Shown in pieces: positions 1-9,095 of a DNA stretch of 64,000 bases. The DNA is from Meiothermus sp. Its GTDB lineage: Bacteria > Deinococcota > Deinococci > Deinococcales > Thermaceae. Below the pieces are notes generated by a model, which was not told where the DNA came from, ran no database searches, and worked only from the letters and a program-made list of their open reading frames with translations. The position numbers and the translations under genes were made by a program. Where the stretch lies: positions 2,272,041 to 2,336,040 of the forward strand of contig NZ_BPIK01000001.1 of the NCBI RefSeq assembly GCF_026004075.1. Reading direction: 5' to 3'. Each line of letters opens with the position of its first letter. Within the stretch, counting starts at the first letter, position 1.

Positions 1-145
<145 letters not shown>

Positions 146-182
146 AATGCTCGAGCCCTGTAACTCAGAGCCGAGGCTGGTT

Positions 183-212
183 TTGATGTGGTAGAATCCC
201 GCACGGTAGAAT
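183..212 (+). promoter_or_regulatory. acpP promoter candidate
   Basis: TTGATG at 183-188 and TAGAAT at 207-212 are separated by 18 bp and lie about 26 bases before the acpP ATG. A GGAGGT ribosome binding site follows at 227-232. This would let acpP be transcribed independently of fabG. Confidence 0.55.
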
Positions 213-238
213 AAACCCTAATCTATGGAGGTTAAAAC

Positions 239-472
239 ATGGCAATCCTAGACGATGTAAGAGAAGTGATCGTGGACAAACTCGGCGTGGATGCCGACAA
301 GGTAGTGCCCGAAGCCCGCTTTATCGAAGACCTTGGCGCCGACAGCCTCGATACCGTAGAGCTGATCATGGGCCTGGAGGACAAGTTCGGGCTGGAAATC
401 TCCGACGAAGACGCGGAAAAGATTCGCACCGTACAGGATGCGATCAACTTCATCCAGAGCAAGCAAGCCTAG
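239..472 (+). CDS. acpP: acyl carrier protein
   Basis: A 77-residue acidic protein of normal ACP length. Ser36 in the [10 protein letters not shown] motif is the site for the 4'-phosphopantetheine arm that carries growing acyl chains in cytoplasmic fatty acid synthesis. The ATG at 239 is preceded by a clear GGAGGT. It lies 93 bases after fabG, has its own promoter candidate, and is followed at once by a strong intrinsic terminator, so a high-level monocistronic transcript is likely. No anomalies seen. Confidence 0.97.
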   Translation: MAILDDVREVIVDKLGVDADKVVPEARFIEDLGADSLDTVELIMGLEDKFGLEISDEDAEKIRTVQDAINFIQSKQA

Positions 473-488
473 GTCGGTTTCGGTTGGC

Positions 489-527
489 ACCCAGTACAAC
501 AAGTGGTGTTGTGCTGGGTCTTTTTTT
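489..527 (+). terminator. intrinsic terminator of acpP
   Basis: The arm ACCCAGTACAAC pairs with GTTGTGCTGGGT around a short loop and is followed by seven T residues (521-527), 17 bases after the acpP stop codon. Confidence 0.9.
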
Positions 528-591
528 CCACATGGCGCGCCGCGCGGTTGCAAACCACCTGCACCAATCAATCAGAACCAGCCCTGCCCAT

Positions 592-624
592 AAGAAGCAA
601 GGAAGGGGCTTTGGTTGCCCCTCC
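592..624 (-). terminator. probable terminator of the cold-shock gene
   Basis: On the minus strand GGAGGGGC pairs with GCCCCTTCC over a 7-base loop and is followed by TTGCTTCTTA. It lies 18 bases past the csp stop. The T-tract is weak. Confidence 0.55.
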
Positions 625-641
625 CTTTAGGACGGTTACTC

Positions 642-869
642 TCAAAAACGCTTGGCCGGCTCGACCACACTCACGTTGGCGGCCTGAGGGCCTTTACCGT
701 TCTTTCCGGGCTCAATGTCGAAGGTTACTACGTCGCCTTCGTTCAGGGTACGAAAGCCACGAGACTGAATGGCGCTATAGTGCACAAATACGTCCGGCTC
801 CCCCTCTTCGCGCTGGATAAAGCCATAGCCCTTCTCTGCATTGAACCACTTGACCTTACCTTTTTGCAT
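642..869 (-). CDS. csp: cold-shock domain protein
   Basis: A 75-residue single cold-shock domain. The N-terminus [18 protein letters not shown] and the later VFVHYSAI are the RNP1 and RNP2 strands that bind single-stranded RNA and DNA. Such proteins act as RNA chaperones in the cytoplasm. I chose the ATG at 869 because it begins the conserved KGKVKWFN strand and has AAGGAG just upstream (minus strand); a longer in-frame extension to 917 has no family support. The roughly 250 bases upstream hold no gene and probably form promoter and 5' leader. Confidence 0.93.
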   Translation of the reverse strand: MQKGKVKWFNAEKGYGFIQREEGEPDVFVHYSAIQSRGFRTLNEGDVVTFDIEPGKNGKGPQAANVSVVEPAKRF

Positions 870-1067
870 ACTGCTCCTTATCACGGGCAACTGGAACGTA
901 ACCCGGCCCGGGACCAAGGCGCTGAACTACCCAAACATCATCCGACCACCGCTAGCCATGGGCAACCCCCTTAGCCAGGCTGTGGACAAAACAACATGGG
1001 CCACCTCAGAAAACTCCCAGACGCCTCAAGATAGCACTACACAGCAAACCATGTCTACCCATCAAGC

Positions 1068-1098
1068 AAAACGCCCGCCGTCACCAGCGAGCGTTTTT
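1068..1098 (-). terminator. terminator after the binding-protein gene
   Basis: AAAACGCCCGC at 1068-1078 pairs imperfectly with GCGAGCGTTTTT at 1087-1098. The hairpin is flanked by A on one side and T on the other, so it could stop transcription in both directions. It lies just past the stop codon of the minus-strand gene. Confidence 0.6.
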
Positions 1099-1118
1099 CA
1101 ATTGGTCTGTCTCGGCCA

Positions 1119-1958
1119 TCAGGGGCGCCAGATCGGCACCGTGGTGGGATCGATACCCCATTCCTTGGCCAGGTAGGTCTGCGAAAGCTTCTTAAGGGTA
1201 CCGTCTTTTTCCAGAGCTTCCAGAATTTTGTCGACCTGGGCCCGGTTGGGGTTGCCTTTGGTAAACAGCGCTCCGTAGTTCTCGCCGGTCTTGAACTGGC
1301 CCACCACCGCCAGGGCTCCCCCCGACTTGGCCGCCTCCGAGAGCACGATGGAGGTGTCGATGATGAAGGCATCAATCTGACCGGCCCGCAGCGCCGTGAA
1401 GCCCGCAGCCACATCCGGGAAGACCCGGGTCAGGTTCTGGGGGTGCTTGAGGGTCTCGCTCAGAAACTTGGCCGCCGTGGTGGCCTGCTGCACCCCCAGG
1501 CGGGCGGTCTTGAGGCTGGCCGGTGCGTTGAACTTGGCTTTGTCGGCTGCCCGCACCAGCACGCCGATATCCGAGGAGAAGTAGGGCCTCGAGAAGTCCA
1601 CCACCCGCTTACGGGCCTCGGTGATGGTGATCTGCGAGAGGGCAAAGTCGAAGTTGCGGGTCTGGCCGGCAATCAGGGCATCCCAGGCCACGTTCTGCAC
1701 CACCACCTTGTCCAGCCCCGCGCGGTGGGCAATGTTGGCGGCCAGGCAGTACTCGAAGCCGTCCTTGATGGTGGCGGGGCTGTCGCCGTTCCAGAAGCCC
1801 GGCCCCGGCAGGTTGGTCTGCACCGTTAGCTGGCCGGCCACCGCCGGGCGGATGGGAAACTGGCCTTTGGGGCCGGTCACTTCGCAGTTGCCAATTTTGG
1901 TCTGGGCCATCCCCAGCGAAGCCAAAACCGCCAGTCCTAGAATCCCGATTTTTTTCAT
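1119..1958 (-). CDS. amino-acid-type ABC transporter substrate-binding protein (SBP family 3)
   Basis: A 279-residue exported protein with a signal peptide (MKKIGILGLAVLASLGMAQ). The body has family-3 solute-binding features: a GFEYCLAANIAHRAG lobe, the segment around DFALSQITITEARKRVVDFS, the FSRPYF strand, and a late DAFIIDTS hinge. These proteins deliver polar amino acids or related solutes to an inner-membrane ABC importer. The ATG at 1958 has AAGGAGGT upstream; a further in-frame start at 1997 would bury the signal peptide. No permease or ATPase gene is adjacent, so it is an orphan that must work with components encoded elsewhere. The ligand cannot be told from sequence alone. Confidence 0.87.
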   Translation of the reverse strand: MKKIGILGLAVLASLGMAQTKIGNCEVTGPKGQFPIRPAVAGQLTVQTNLPGPGFWNGDSPATIKDGFEYCLAANIAHRAGLDKVVVQNVAWDALIAGQTRNFDFALSQITITEARKRVVDFSRPYFSSDIGVLVRAADKAKFNAPASLKTARLGVQQATTAAKFLSETLKHPQNLTRVFPDVAAGFTALRAGQIDAFIIDTSIVLSEAAKSGGALAVVGQFKTGENYGALFTKGNPNRAQVDKILEALEKDGTLKKLSQTYLAKEWGIDPTTVPIWRP

Positions 1959-2223
1959 GGAAACCTCCTTAGGCACCCATCTATGCGCTCTGCTCAACTT
2001 TACAGAACCCAGTAGAGGGCGTCAATGCAGGGCAAGTATGAACCGCAGGCCGTCGTCTACCAGAGACATCACCTCGAGCAGCCCCAAGCCCACGCACCCC
2101 TCGAGGTCGTCCCTGTCGAGGGTGATTTACTTGGCACCCAAAACCCAGGTTGTCGTACTATTAATCTCAGAGTTCAGGTAGGCCCCAACCGTCAGGTTGA
2201 TGGACTCGAGCGCAGAAAAAATC

Positions 2224-2685
2224 ATGAGATTGAACCCTGTGCTTTTCCTCTGTTCATTGTTCCTTGGAGCCTGTAGCTTCGTTTACACAGGATCAACCGT
2301 TACACCACAACCCATCACCGAGACCGCTCTGTCCTCACGCTATGGCCTGATTGCACTGAACGCTGCCATTTTGGAAAGAGAGGAGGAAGGCGGGTGGGAA
2401 CGGGTGGTTTTTCGCTTACAACCCAACTACCCACTCCCGCTGGCAAACACAGGGGATCTGGGTCGCCACCTTCGAGCCCAGCTCGAGATTCGACAGTGGC
2501 GCTTGCAATGCGAGACCTCGAATTCCCTGCCCATCTTCGGCGGGCCTCACTACACCCTGCGGGTGGTTCGCGGGACGGAGGGAGCAGGCCTTTTCCTGCA
2601 ACCGGCAGGGGAGCCCGGCACCTACAGGCTGGAAGTGGGCCCTACAAACCCAGACCCGCCGCCTTTTTCTTGCCCATTCCGCTAA
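2224..2685 (+). CDS. small lipoprotein of unknown function
   Basis: A 153-residue protein whose N-terminus MRLNPVLFLCSLFLGACSF is a lipoprotein signal with lipobox LGAC (Cys17), so it is predicted to be lipid-anchored at the cell envelope. The remainder is mainly beta-strand-like and I recognise no family. The ATG at 2224 gives the signal peptide directly; an in-frame start at 2197 would add nine residues. No good ribosome binding site is visible. It sits 70 bases before lepA in the same direction, but lepA has its own -10 element. Confidence 0.6.
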   Translation: MRLNPVLFLCSLFLGACSFVYTGSTVTPQPITETALSSRYGLIALNAAILEREEEGGWERVVFRLQPNYPLPLANTGDLGRHLRAQLEIRQWRLQCETSNSLPIFGGPHYTLRVVRGTEGAGLFLQPAGEPGTYRLEVGPTNPDPPPFSCPFR

Positions 2686-2740
2686 TTACTCTTGCCTGCC
2701 AAGCGCCCGCCGTGATTACAGACTTTCCCACCGCATCGGC

Positions 2741-2746
2741 TACAAT
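2741..2746 (+). promoter_or_regulatory. lepA -10 element (leaderless or very short leader)
   Basis: TACAAT ends nine bases before the GTG start of lepA, and no Shine-Dalgarno sequence fits between them. I see no strong -35 box. Confidence 0.5.
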
Positions 2747-2755
2747 GGGTAGGCT

Positions 2756-4551
<1,796 letters not shown>

Positions 4552-4555
<4 letters not shown>

Positions 4556-5373
4556 TTCAGGCTAATTTCGCTGAGCCGCTGGGGCAGGTTACGAGGGGCT
4601 GCCTCAAAGCGCAGAGGGCTGGCTGGCACGCGGGAGTCACGCCCGCCCTGCCTTATCTCGCCCTGTAACGAAAAGCGCACCCGCACCGCGCTGTGCTCGG
4701 CCCGAAGCGGTACAGGTGGGGTGGTCGGGCAAGGCACCGGGGTGGCCAGACCTTCCTCGTCAAAGCCCAAGCAGTCGGCAAAATTCACCACAAAACCGCC
4801 CGGCTGCACATAGTCAGCCAGCAGGTTGCCGCTGCTGCCCGGTACGGTGGTGGGCATGATAGCCGGCAGTCCATTGGGCAGGCGGTTGCTGCCCACCACC
4901 AGGTTACGCTCGTAGATGTACAGCAGCCATTTATCGTTGTTGGCAGGGTCGGGGCCGGGGTTCTCGGCCCCGCTGGCCCGCGCGACCACCCAGCCCCGGT
5001 TGAGGGGGTAAATCATCACAAACTTCACCACTTCCACCCCACCCTCTACTCGAGGGGGCTGGAGCAGGGCAATGGCCGGATCCAGGCCAATCTGCCAGGT
5101 ATTGCTGTTGGTGCGCGGGTTGCGTACGCTATAACCCCCCGCACTTCCAATGGTGAGGGTTGTACCAGGGGGGTATATAAAAGCCGCCGTAGAAAGATAA
5201 TCGCTCACCAGGTTACCGGCATTGCGCAGGTCTTCGGTGAGGAGCTGGGCATTTTGTACAAAGCGAAGGCTATCGCTGCTGCTGCGCAACCCGGCGGCAA
5301 TTAAGGTCAGAATGGCCACCCCAACAACGGCTGCAATCAGCATTTCAACAAGGCTAAGACCGTTTTTGTGCAT
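4552..5373 (-). CDS. PilW-type minor pilin, operon A
   Basis: A 273-residue prepilin-like protein. The short basic leader MHKNG is followed by [20 protein letters not shown], with the conserved Glu five residues after the cleavage glycine and then a hydrophobic helix. Prepilin peptidase cuts after the glycine, and the helix anchors the subunit in the membrane and the pilus core. Size and position as last gene after FimT- and PilV-like genes match PilW. It begins seven bases after the preceding pilin gene stop. It is convergent with lepA and overlaps its end by four bases, so no terminator separates them. Confidence 0.85.
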
Positions 5374-5380
5374 AACGCCT

Positions 5381-5755
5381 CTACTGGGGTGGCCCTACCA
5401 CTTCGGTAACGAAACGGTAAGCCCGGTTTTGCGGGCCGGTGAATTGAAGGGTCACCCGGCGCAGCACCACCTGGGTTCCGATGGTTTGAACGTCTTCGGT
5501 GGCAACGGTGAGGTTTCTAAAACTGCTGGGAAGCGCTACGGAGGGGGGTGTTCCCGCAGTAAAAGCCGCCCTTGTCGACCAGCTAGCCCGCAGGGTGTCG
5601 AAGTAGCTGCGAGCAAAAGCCTGGGCCTGGGTGTCTATCTGGGCACCCCGGGTAAGAGAGAAGCTCGAGCCAAAGTAGCTCAACATCAAAATGGTGATGG
5701 AAAGGATGGCCAGGGCCACCATCACCTCTACCAGGGAGAAAGCGTTACGGCGCAC
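5381..5755 (-). CDS. PilV-type minor pilin, operon A
   Basis: A 124-residue prepilin. With a GTG start at 5755 the leader VRRNA precedes FSLVEVMVALAILSITILML, a class III/IV pilin helix with Glu at position 5. In place of the usual glycine before the mature Phe there is alanine, which prepilin peptidases tolerate in many minor pilins. The start overlaps the stop of the upstream FimT-like gene by 11 bases, showing tight translational coupling. A longer open frame upstream is ignored because it runs through the neighbour. The role is inferred from order and size. Confidence 0.8.
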   Translation of the reverse strand: MRRNAFSLVEVMVALAILSITILMLSYFGSSFSLTRGAQIDTQAQAFARSYFDTLRASWSTRAAFTAGTPPSVALPSSFRNLTVATEDVQTIGTQVVLRRVTLQFTGPQNRAYRFVTEVVGPPQ

Positions 5756-6200
5756 GCACCACCACCTTGCCGGTGCTGCCCACAATGTGCACATTAAGTA
5801 CCCGGTTGCCCGGCCCCCGGAGCGCAAAAGTACGGTTGGCCGCGTTGACAATACCGTACGGAGCCATAAAGGTAATGCTGCCTCCACCAGAAGGAACGCT
5901 CTGGAAAACCACGCCCGCAGGCAACGGCTTGCTGGTCAGCAACGCCAGCTCGCTGGTACGGCCCACTTTGTAGGTGCTGCCGCCAGCACTGGCTTGAAAG
6001 GAGAAGTTGAGCGACTGCCGGCGGGCTTGTTGGCGAATACTAAGGAGTTCAGTCGCGACCTGAGTAGCCGCCTCGCGGATGACCAGGCTTTGTCGGTACG
6101 CGTTTAGCGAGACAAAACCCACCCCCAGCAGGATGCCCAGCACGGCCAGCACAATCAGAAACTCCACCAGGCTAATGCCCCTTTGCGAATATCTGCTCAC
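5745..6200 (-). CDS. FimT/GspH-type minor pilin, operon A
   Basis: A 151-residue prepilin. The leader VSRYSQRG ends in glycine and is followed by ISLVEFLIVLAVLGILLGVG with Glu at +5. The C-terminal part is a beta-rich globular head of the GspH/FimT size. GTG at 6200 forms a GTGA overlap with the stop codon of the upstream large pilin gene, which fixes the start better than the ATG at 6218. FimT-like pilins in Thermus and other competent bacteria can bind DNA; this is family knowledge, not shown here. Confidence 0.83.
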   Translation of the reverse strand: MSRYSQRGISLVEFLIVLAVLGILLGVGFVSLNAYRQSLVIREAATQVATELLSIRQQARRQSLNFSFQASAGGSTYKVGRTSELALLTSKPLPAGVVFQSVPSGGGSITFMAPYGIVNAANRTFALRGPGNRVLNVHIVGSTGKVVVRAP

Positions 6201-8302
6201 TGCCCAATCACTTCCCATATACCTCTTCTAAGCTGGGCCTGCTGCCCACCGGGTACTCGAGGGCGCAGGCGGTTGTCGTGGTAGATGGTCAGGCCCGCGG
6301 TGCCGTCTCCGGGGCCCGGCACAAAGATGCCGGTGTCGGCAGCTACCAAAGCCCCGCGCAGATCCCAACGCCCGTTGAGCTTGGGGTACTTGCGCTGGGA
6401 CAGGCCAAAAATTGCATTGGCCGAGTAGAGCAGGCCATCGGTGCGGAGTGGGCCGGTGCCTCGAGCGTTCATGGAGTTGGCCCAGAGGTTCTTGAGAATG
6501 CCGTTGGTGAAGGTGCTCGAGGTCACCTCGTAACGGGCCGCGCGGGCCAGGATGCTCTGGGCCTGTTCAGCCGTGAGGGTGGTGCTGCTCAGCACCGTGT
6601 CGCCGCGGCAGAAGGAGACTCGAGCCCCTGCCGTAATGGTGCTGTACTCTGCATACCTTTGTGGTTGGTGGCTACAGCCAGCAGCAAAATAGATTTGATT
6701 CTCGCCAAAGGTATAAAAGCGCGACCGGTAACTGTTGTCGCGCAGGTAGCGTTGCAGCTCCCGCCGGTTGAAATTGGCTATCTCGGTAAGAGCCAGGTTG
6801 GGGCGCGGGCGCTCTTCTGGGTAGCAGGCAGCATTGGTGGGGTTTTCTCTACAAAAGCTGATGGTAGGTTGGTTGGAGCGTGCGCTGAGCATCTGCTCTT
6901 CGGTTAGGCTTTCTATGTCGCTTTGAACGGTCATAAAGTCGCCTACCGCTAAATTGCCGCCTGCTATTAGGTTGAGTTGGGGTAGGCGGCTGGGGTTGCT
7001 GTAATCGCAGGGAACCAGGGTACTCCCAGTACCGCAGTCGTAGGTCAGATCCCCCATCACGTAGAGGTTGCCGCGGGTCAGAAGGGTGCCACTGCCGCGA
7101 ACAAATCCCCTCAGCACCACATCTCCATTAATGAACACCGTACCGCTCAGCTCAATCGGGATGACAGAGCCATCCAGCAGCACATTCGTGGGGTTCTGGC
7201 CCAGATCGGCCGAGGTTCGGGTCTGCACCGCGCTCCCGCCCGGCCAGGCCACGCCGCCGCTGGGGTTGAGGACCATAGCCGCCCTAAGGGTGCCCGCGCT
7301 GTAGCTCTCGTTGGTTCCGGCCAGGCTCGAGCTCACCTCGGCGTTCCACTCGGCATCGTCGATGAGTCGGTTGTTGTTGGTATCCGGGATGGGCAGGGGA
7401 AAGCGATCGGGCAGCTCGCCATCGGGAAAGCGGTTGCCAAACGCCGCCAGATTGCTGCTATCGGGGTAGTTGTAGTAGAGGTTTTGCGGGGTGGTGCAGT
7501 TGCTAGGGGTCGAGCAGTCGGCCGGGGTGGCTGTAATGAGAGTGGTTGAGCGAATGCGGGTATCACCCGGGTTCATAGTGGTGTAGTAGCGGTTGGAGGG
7601 GCCTACAGCGCCGCTGTACTGCCGGCTGATGGTGCCTCGAGTCACCAGCGAGCCATGCACTACACCCGCTTCTTCGTCGTCGCGCATGATCAGGCTTTCC
7701 AGCACCCCCACCTTGGCCCGCCGCCACCAGGTGCTGGGGTCGCTGGGGTTGGGGTTACCCCGCAAAGCATCCAGGCTTTTTACGTCCAGGTGGCAGAAAA
7801 TGCACTCGGCATTGTTGGTCAGAAGGGCATAGTCGAACGGGAAGAAGGCCCGGTCTACCCGGAAGACCTGCCGCAAACGCCGGGTGGTTCCATCGGCCAG
7901 GGTGCCGGTGGAAGTGACAGTCAGCACGATGGCGTCGGGGTCGGTACTGGTATCGTCTTGTCGCGAGACCTGCACTACAAAGCTCGAGCCATCCCCCAGG
8001 CTTTGCGGAGCGCCAAACAGGCTGGCTATGGCAGCGCCGTTGGATAGGCCAATACGGTTTAGCTCAGCGGCATAGGCCGTCACGCTTCGAGAAGTGGCAT
8101 TGGCCAGCACCTGGTGCCACAGCCGGGCCACGGCCCGCTCGAGCCCTGCCTCAGCGGCGAATTGCGCCTGCGAGGTGCGCAGGGCATCCTGGGCATTGCG
8201 GCGGTTGGAGAGCGATGTAAGCGAGGCAATGCTAACCAGAATGATGACAATAAACATGAATACCAGCGTTGAAACCAGCGCAACACCTCGTGTCGTTAGC
8301 AT
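6197..8302 (-). CDS. large PilX/ComZ-type minor pilin with a CxxCH motif, operon A
   Basis: A 701-residue pilin-like protein, far larger than a normal minor pilin. The N-terminus MLTTRGVALVSTLVFMFIVI is a PilX-type prepilin with leader cleavage after Arg-Gly and no Glu at +5, as is common in PilX/GspK-type subunits. A helical stalk (residues 30-65) is followed by a long beta-rich, Ser/Thr/Asn-rich body. Cys167-Ile-Phe-Cys170-His171 is a CxxCH motif. Further Cys pairs (DCSTPSNC, YDCGTGSTLVPC) suggest extracellular disulfides. It is the first gene of a four-pilin operon and overlaps the next by four bases. The ATG at 8302 is chosen because it gives a six-residue leader. It is similar in plan to ComZ of Thermus and to the other two large pilins in this window. 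Confidence 0.8.
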   Translation of the reverse strand: MLTTRGVALVSTLVFMFIVIILVSIASLTSLSNRRNAQDALRTSQAQFAAEAGLERAVARLWHQVLANATSRSVTAYAAELNRIGLSNGAAIASLFGAPQSLGDGSSFVVQVSRQDDTSTDPDAIVLTVTSTGTLADGTTRRLRQVFRVDRAFFPFDYALLTNNAECIFCHLDVKSLDALRGNPNPSDPSTWWRRAKVGVLESLIMRDDEEAGVVHGSLVTRGTISRQYSGAVGPSNRYYTTMNPGDTRIRSTTLITATPADCSTPSNCTTPQNLYYNYPDSSNLAAFGNRFPDGELPDRFPLPIPDTNNNRLIDDAEWNAEVSSSLAGTNESYSAGTLRAAMVLNPSGGVAWPGGSAVQTRTSADLGQNPTNVLLDGSVIPIELSGTVFINGDVVLRGFVRGSGTLLTRGNLYVMGDLTYDCGTGSTLVPCDYSNPSRLPQLNLIAGGNLAVGDFMTVQSDIESLTEEQMLSARSNQPTISFCRENPTNAACYPEERPRPNLALTEIANFNRRELQRYLRDNSYRSRFYTFGENQIYFAAGCSHQPQRYAEYSTITAGARVSFCRGDTVLSSTTLTAEQAQSILARAARYEVTSSTFTNGILKNLWANSMNARGTGPLRTDGLLYSANAIFGLSQRKYPKLNGRWDLRGALVAADTGIFVPGPGDGTAGLTIYHDNRLRPRVPGGQQAQLRRGIWEVIGQ

Positions 8303-8346
8303 TAAATGCCCCCATACGCACATCAAGTCTCATGAATATGGTTGGA

Positions 8347-8352
8347 ATTATA
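8347..8352 (-). promoter_or_regulatory. -10 element of minor-pilin operon A
   Basis: A perfect TATAAT on the minus strand, 44 bases before the ATG at 8302. The leader contains GGGGG seven bases before the ATG. No clear -35 is seen, which would fit activator dependence. Confidence 0.55.
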
Positions 8353-8420
8353 ACCCATATCAAGCCCAGAAGCCCACTCCTCTCAACGCAGCGGGTGTCC
8401 AGCCAGGCCAGGGGTTCTCC

Positions 8421-9005
8421 CTATGTGTTCAGCAGCCCCAGGCTGCGGGCCCGCTCGAGCGCCTCCACGCGGTTGCGGGCCTCGAGTTTTTCATAGAGCC
8501 GCACCAGGTGATCCTTGACGGTTTCGGGCGAGATGTGCAGATGGCGGGCAATTTCTTTGGTGGAGAGGCCCTGGGCCATCCACTGCAAGACTTCTTGTTC
8601 GCGGGCGGTTAGTTTGGGCAGCTCGGGGGCCCGCAAGCGGGGCTCCAGCCCCAGGCCCAGCCTGCGCAGACGCTCAGCCAAAGCCTCCGGGGGCAGCTCT
8701 TTCGACCAGTAGGCGTCGGCACCGGCGTAGGCAGCTTGCTGAACCAGCACGGGTTCGTTAAAGGTGGTTAGCAGGGCAATAAGTCCGCCATAGCGCCGTT
8801 CTCGCAACATCCGAGTAGCCGCGATGCCATCCATCTGGGGCATGCGCACATCCAGCAGCACCCCATCGGGCAGCAGTTCCAGGCCCAGCTTGACTGCTTC
8901 CTGGCCATCACCCGCCTCGGCCACCACCGCAAAGCCCTCACGCTCGAGGGCCGCCCGCAGGCCCATGCGAAACAAAGGGTGGTCGTCGGCAATCAGAAGG
9001 CGCAT
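8421..9005 (-). CDS. NarL/LuxR-type response regulator
   Basis: A 194-residue regulator. The receiver domain has the acidic pair Asp7-Asp8, phospho-acceptor Asp52 in LLDVRMP, and Lys102 in AYWSKEL. The C-terminal LuxR helix-turn-helix spans about residues 130-190 (LTAREQEVLQWMAQGLSTKE, then HLHISPETVKDHL). The output is DNA binding after phosphorylation. The ATG at 9005 starts the receiver fold directly and is preceded by a leaderless-type -10 box; an upstream in-frame start adds an unrelated tail. No kinase gene is adjacent; the nearest is the kinase at 13030-14019 on the far side of pilin operon B. It may control the neighbouring pilin operons, which is inference from position. Confidence 0.9.
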   Translation of the reverse strand: MRLLIADDHPLFRMGLRAALEREGFAVVAEAGDGQEAVKLGLELLPDGVLLDVRMPQMDGIAATRMLRERRYGGLIALLTTFNEPVLVQQAAYAGADAYWSKELPPEALAERLRRLGLGLEPRLRAPELPKLTAREQEVLQWMAQGLSTKEIARHLHISPETVKDHLVRLYEKLEARNRVEALERARSLGLLNT

Positions 9006-9013
9006 CCAGCTAT

Positions 9014-9019
9014 AGATTA
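9014..9019 (-). promoter_or_regulatory. -10 element of the LuxR-type regulator gene, leaderless type
   Basis: TAATCT on the minus strand, eight bases before the ATG, with no ribosome binding site between. The terminator of operon B ends just upstream. Confidence 0.5.
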
Positions 9020-9036
9020 GCAAGTTGCAGCCTGAT

Positions 9037-9082
9037 AAAAAGCCTTCCACAGCCCCCCTGGCTTTTCAGGAAGCTGTGGAAG
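9037..9082 (-). terminator. intrinsic terminator of pilin operon B
   Basis: CTTCCACAGC pairs perfectly with GCTGTGGAAG (9044-9053 with 9073-9082), with an inner CCTG/CAGG stem, and is followed on the minus strand by TTTTT. It separates operon B from the response regulator gene. Confidence 0.85.
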
Positions 9083-9095
9083 CGTGAAAGCCCGG

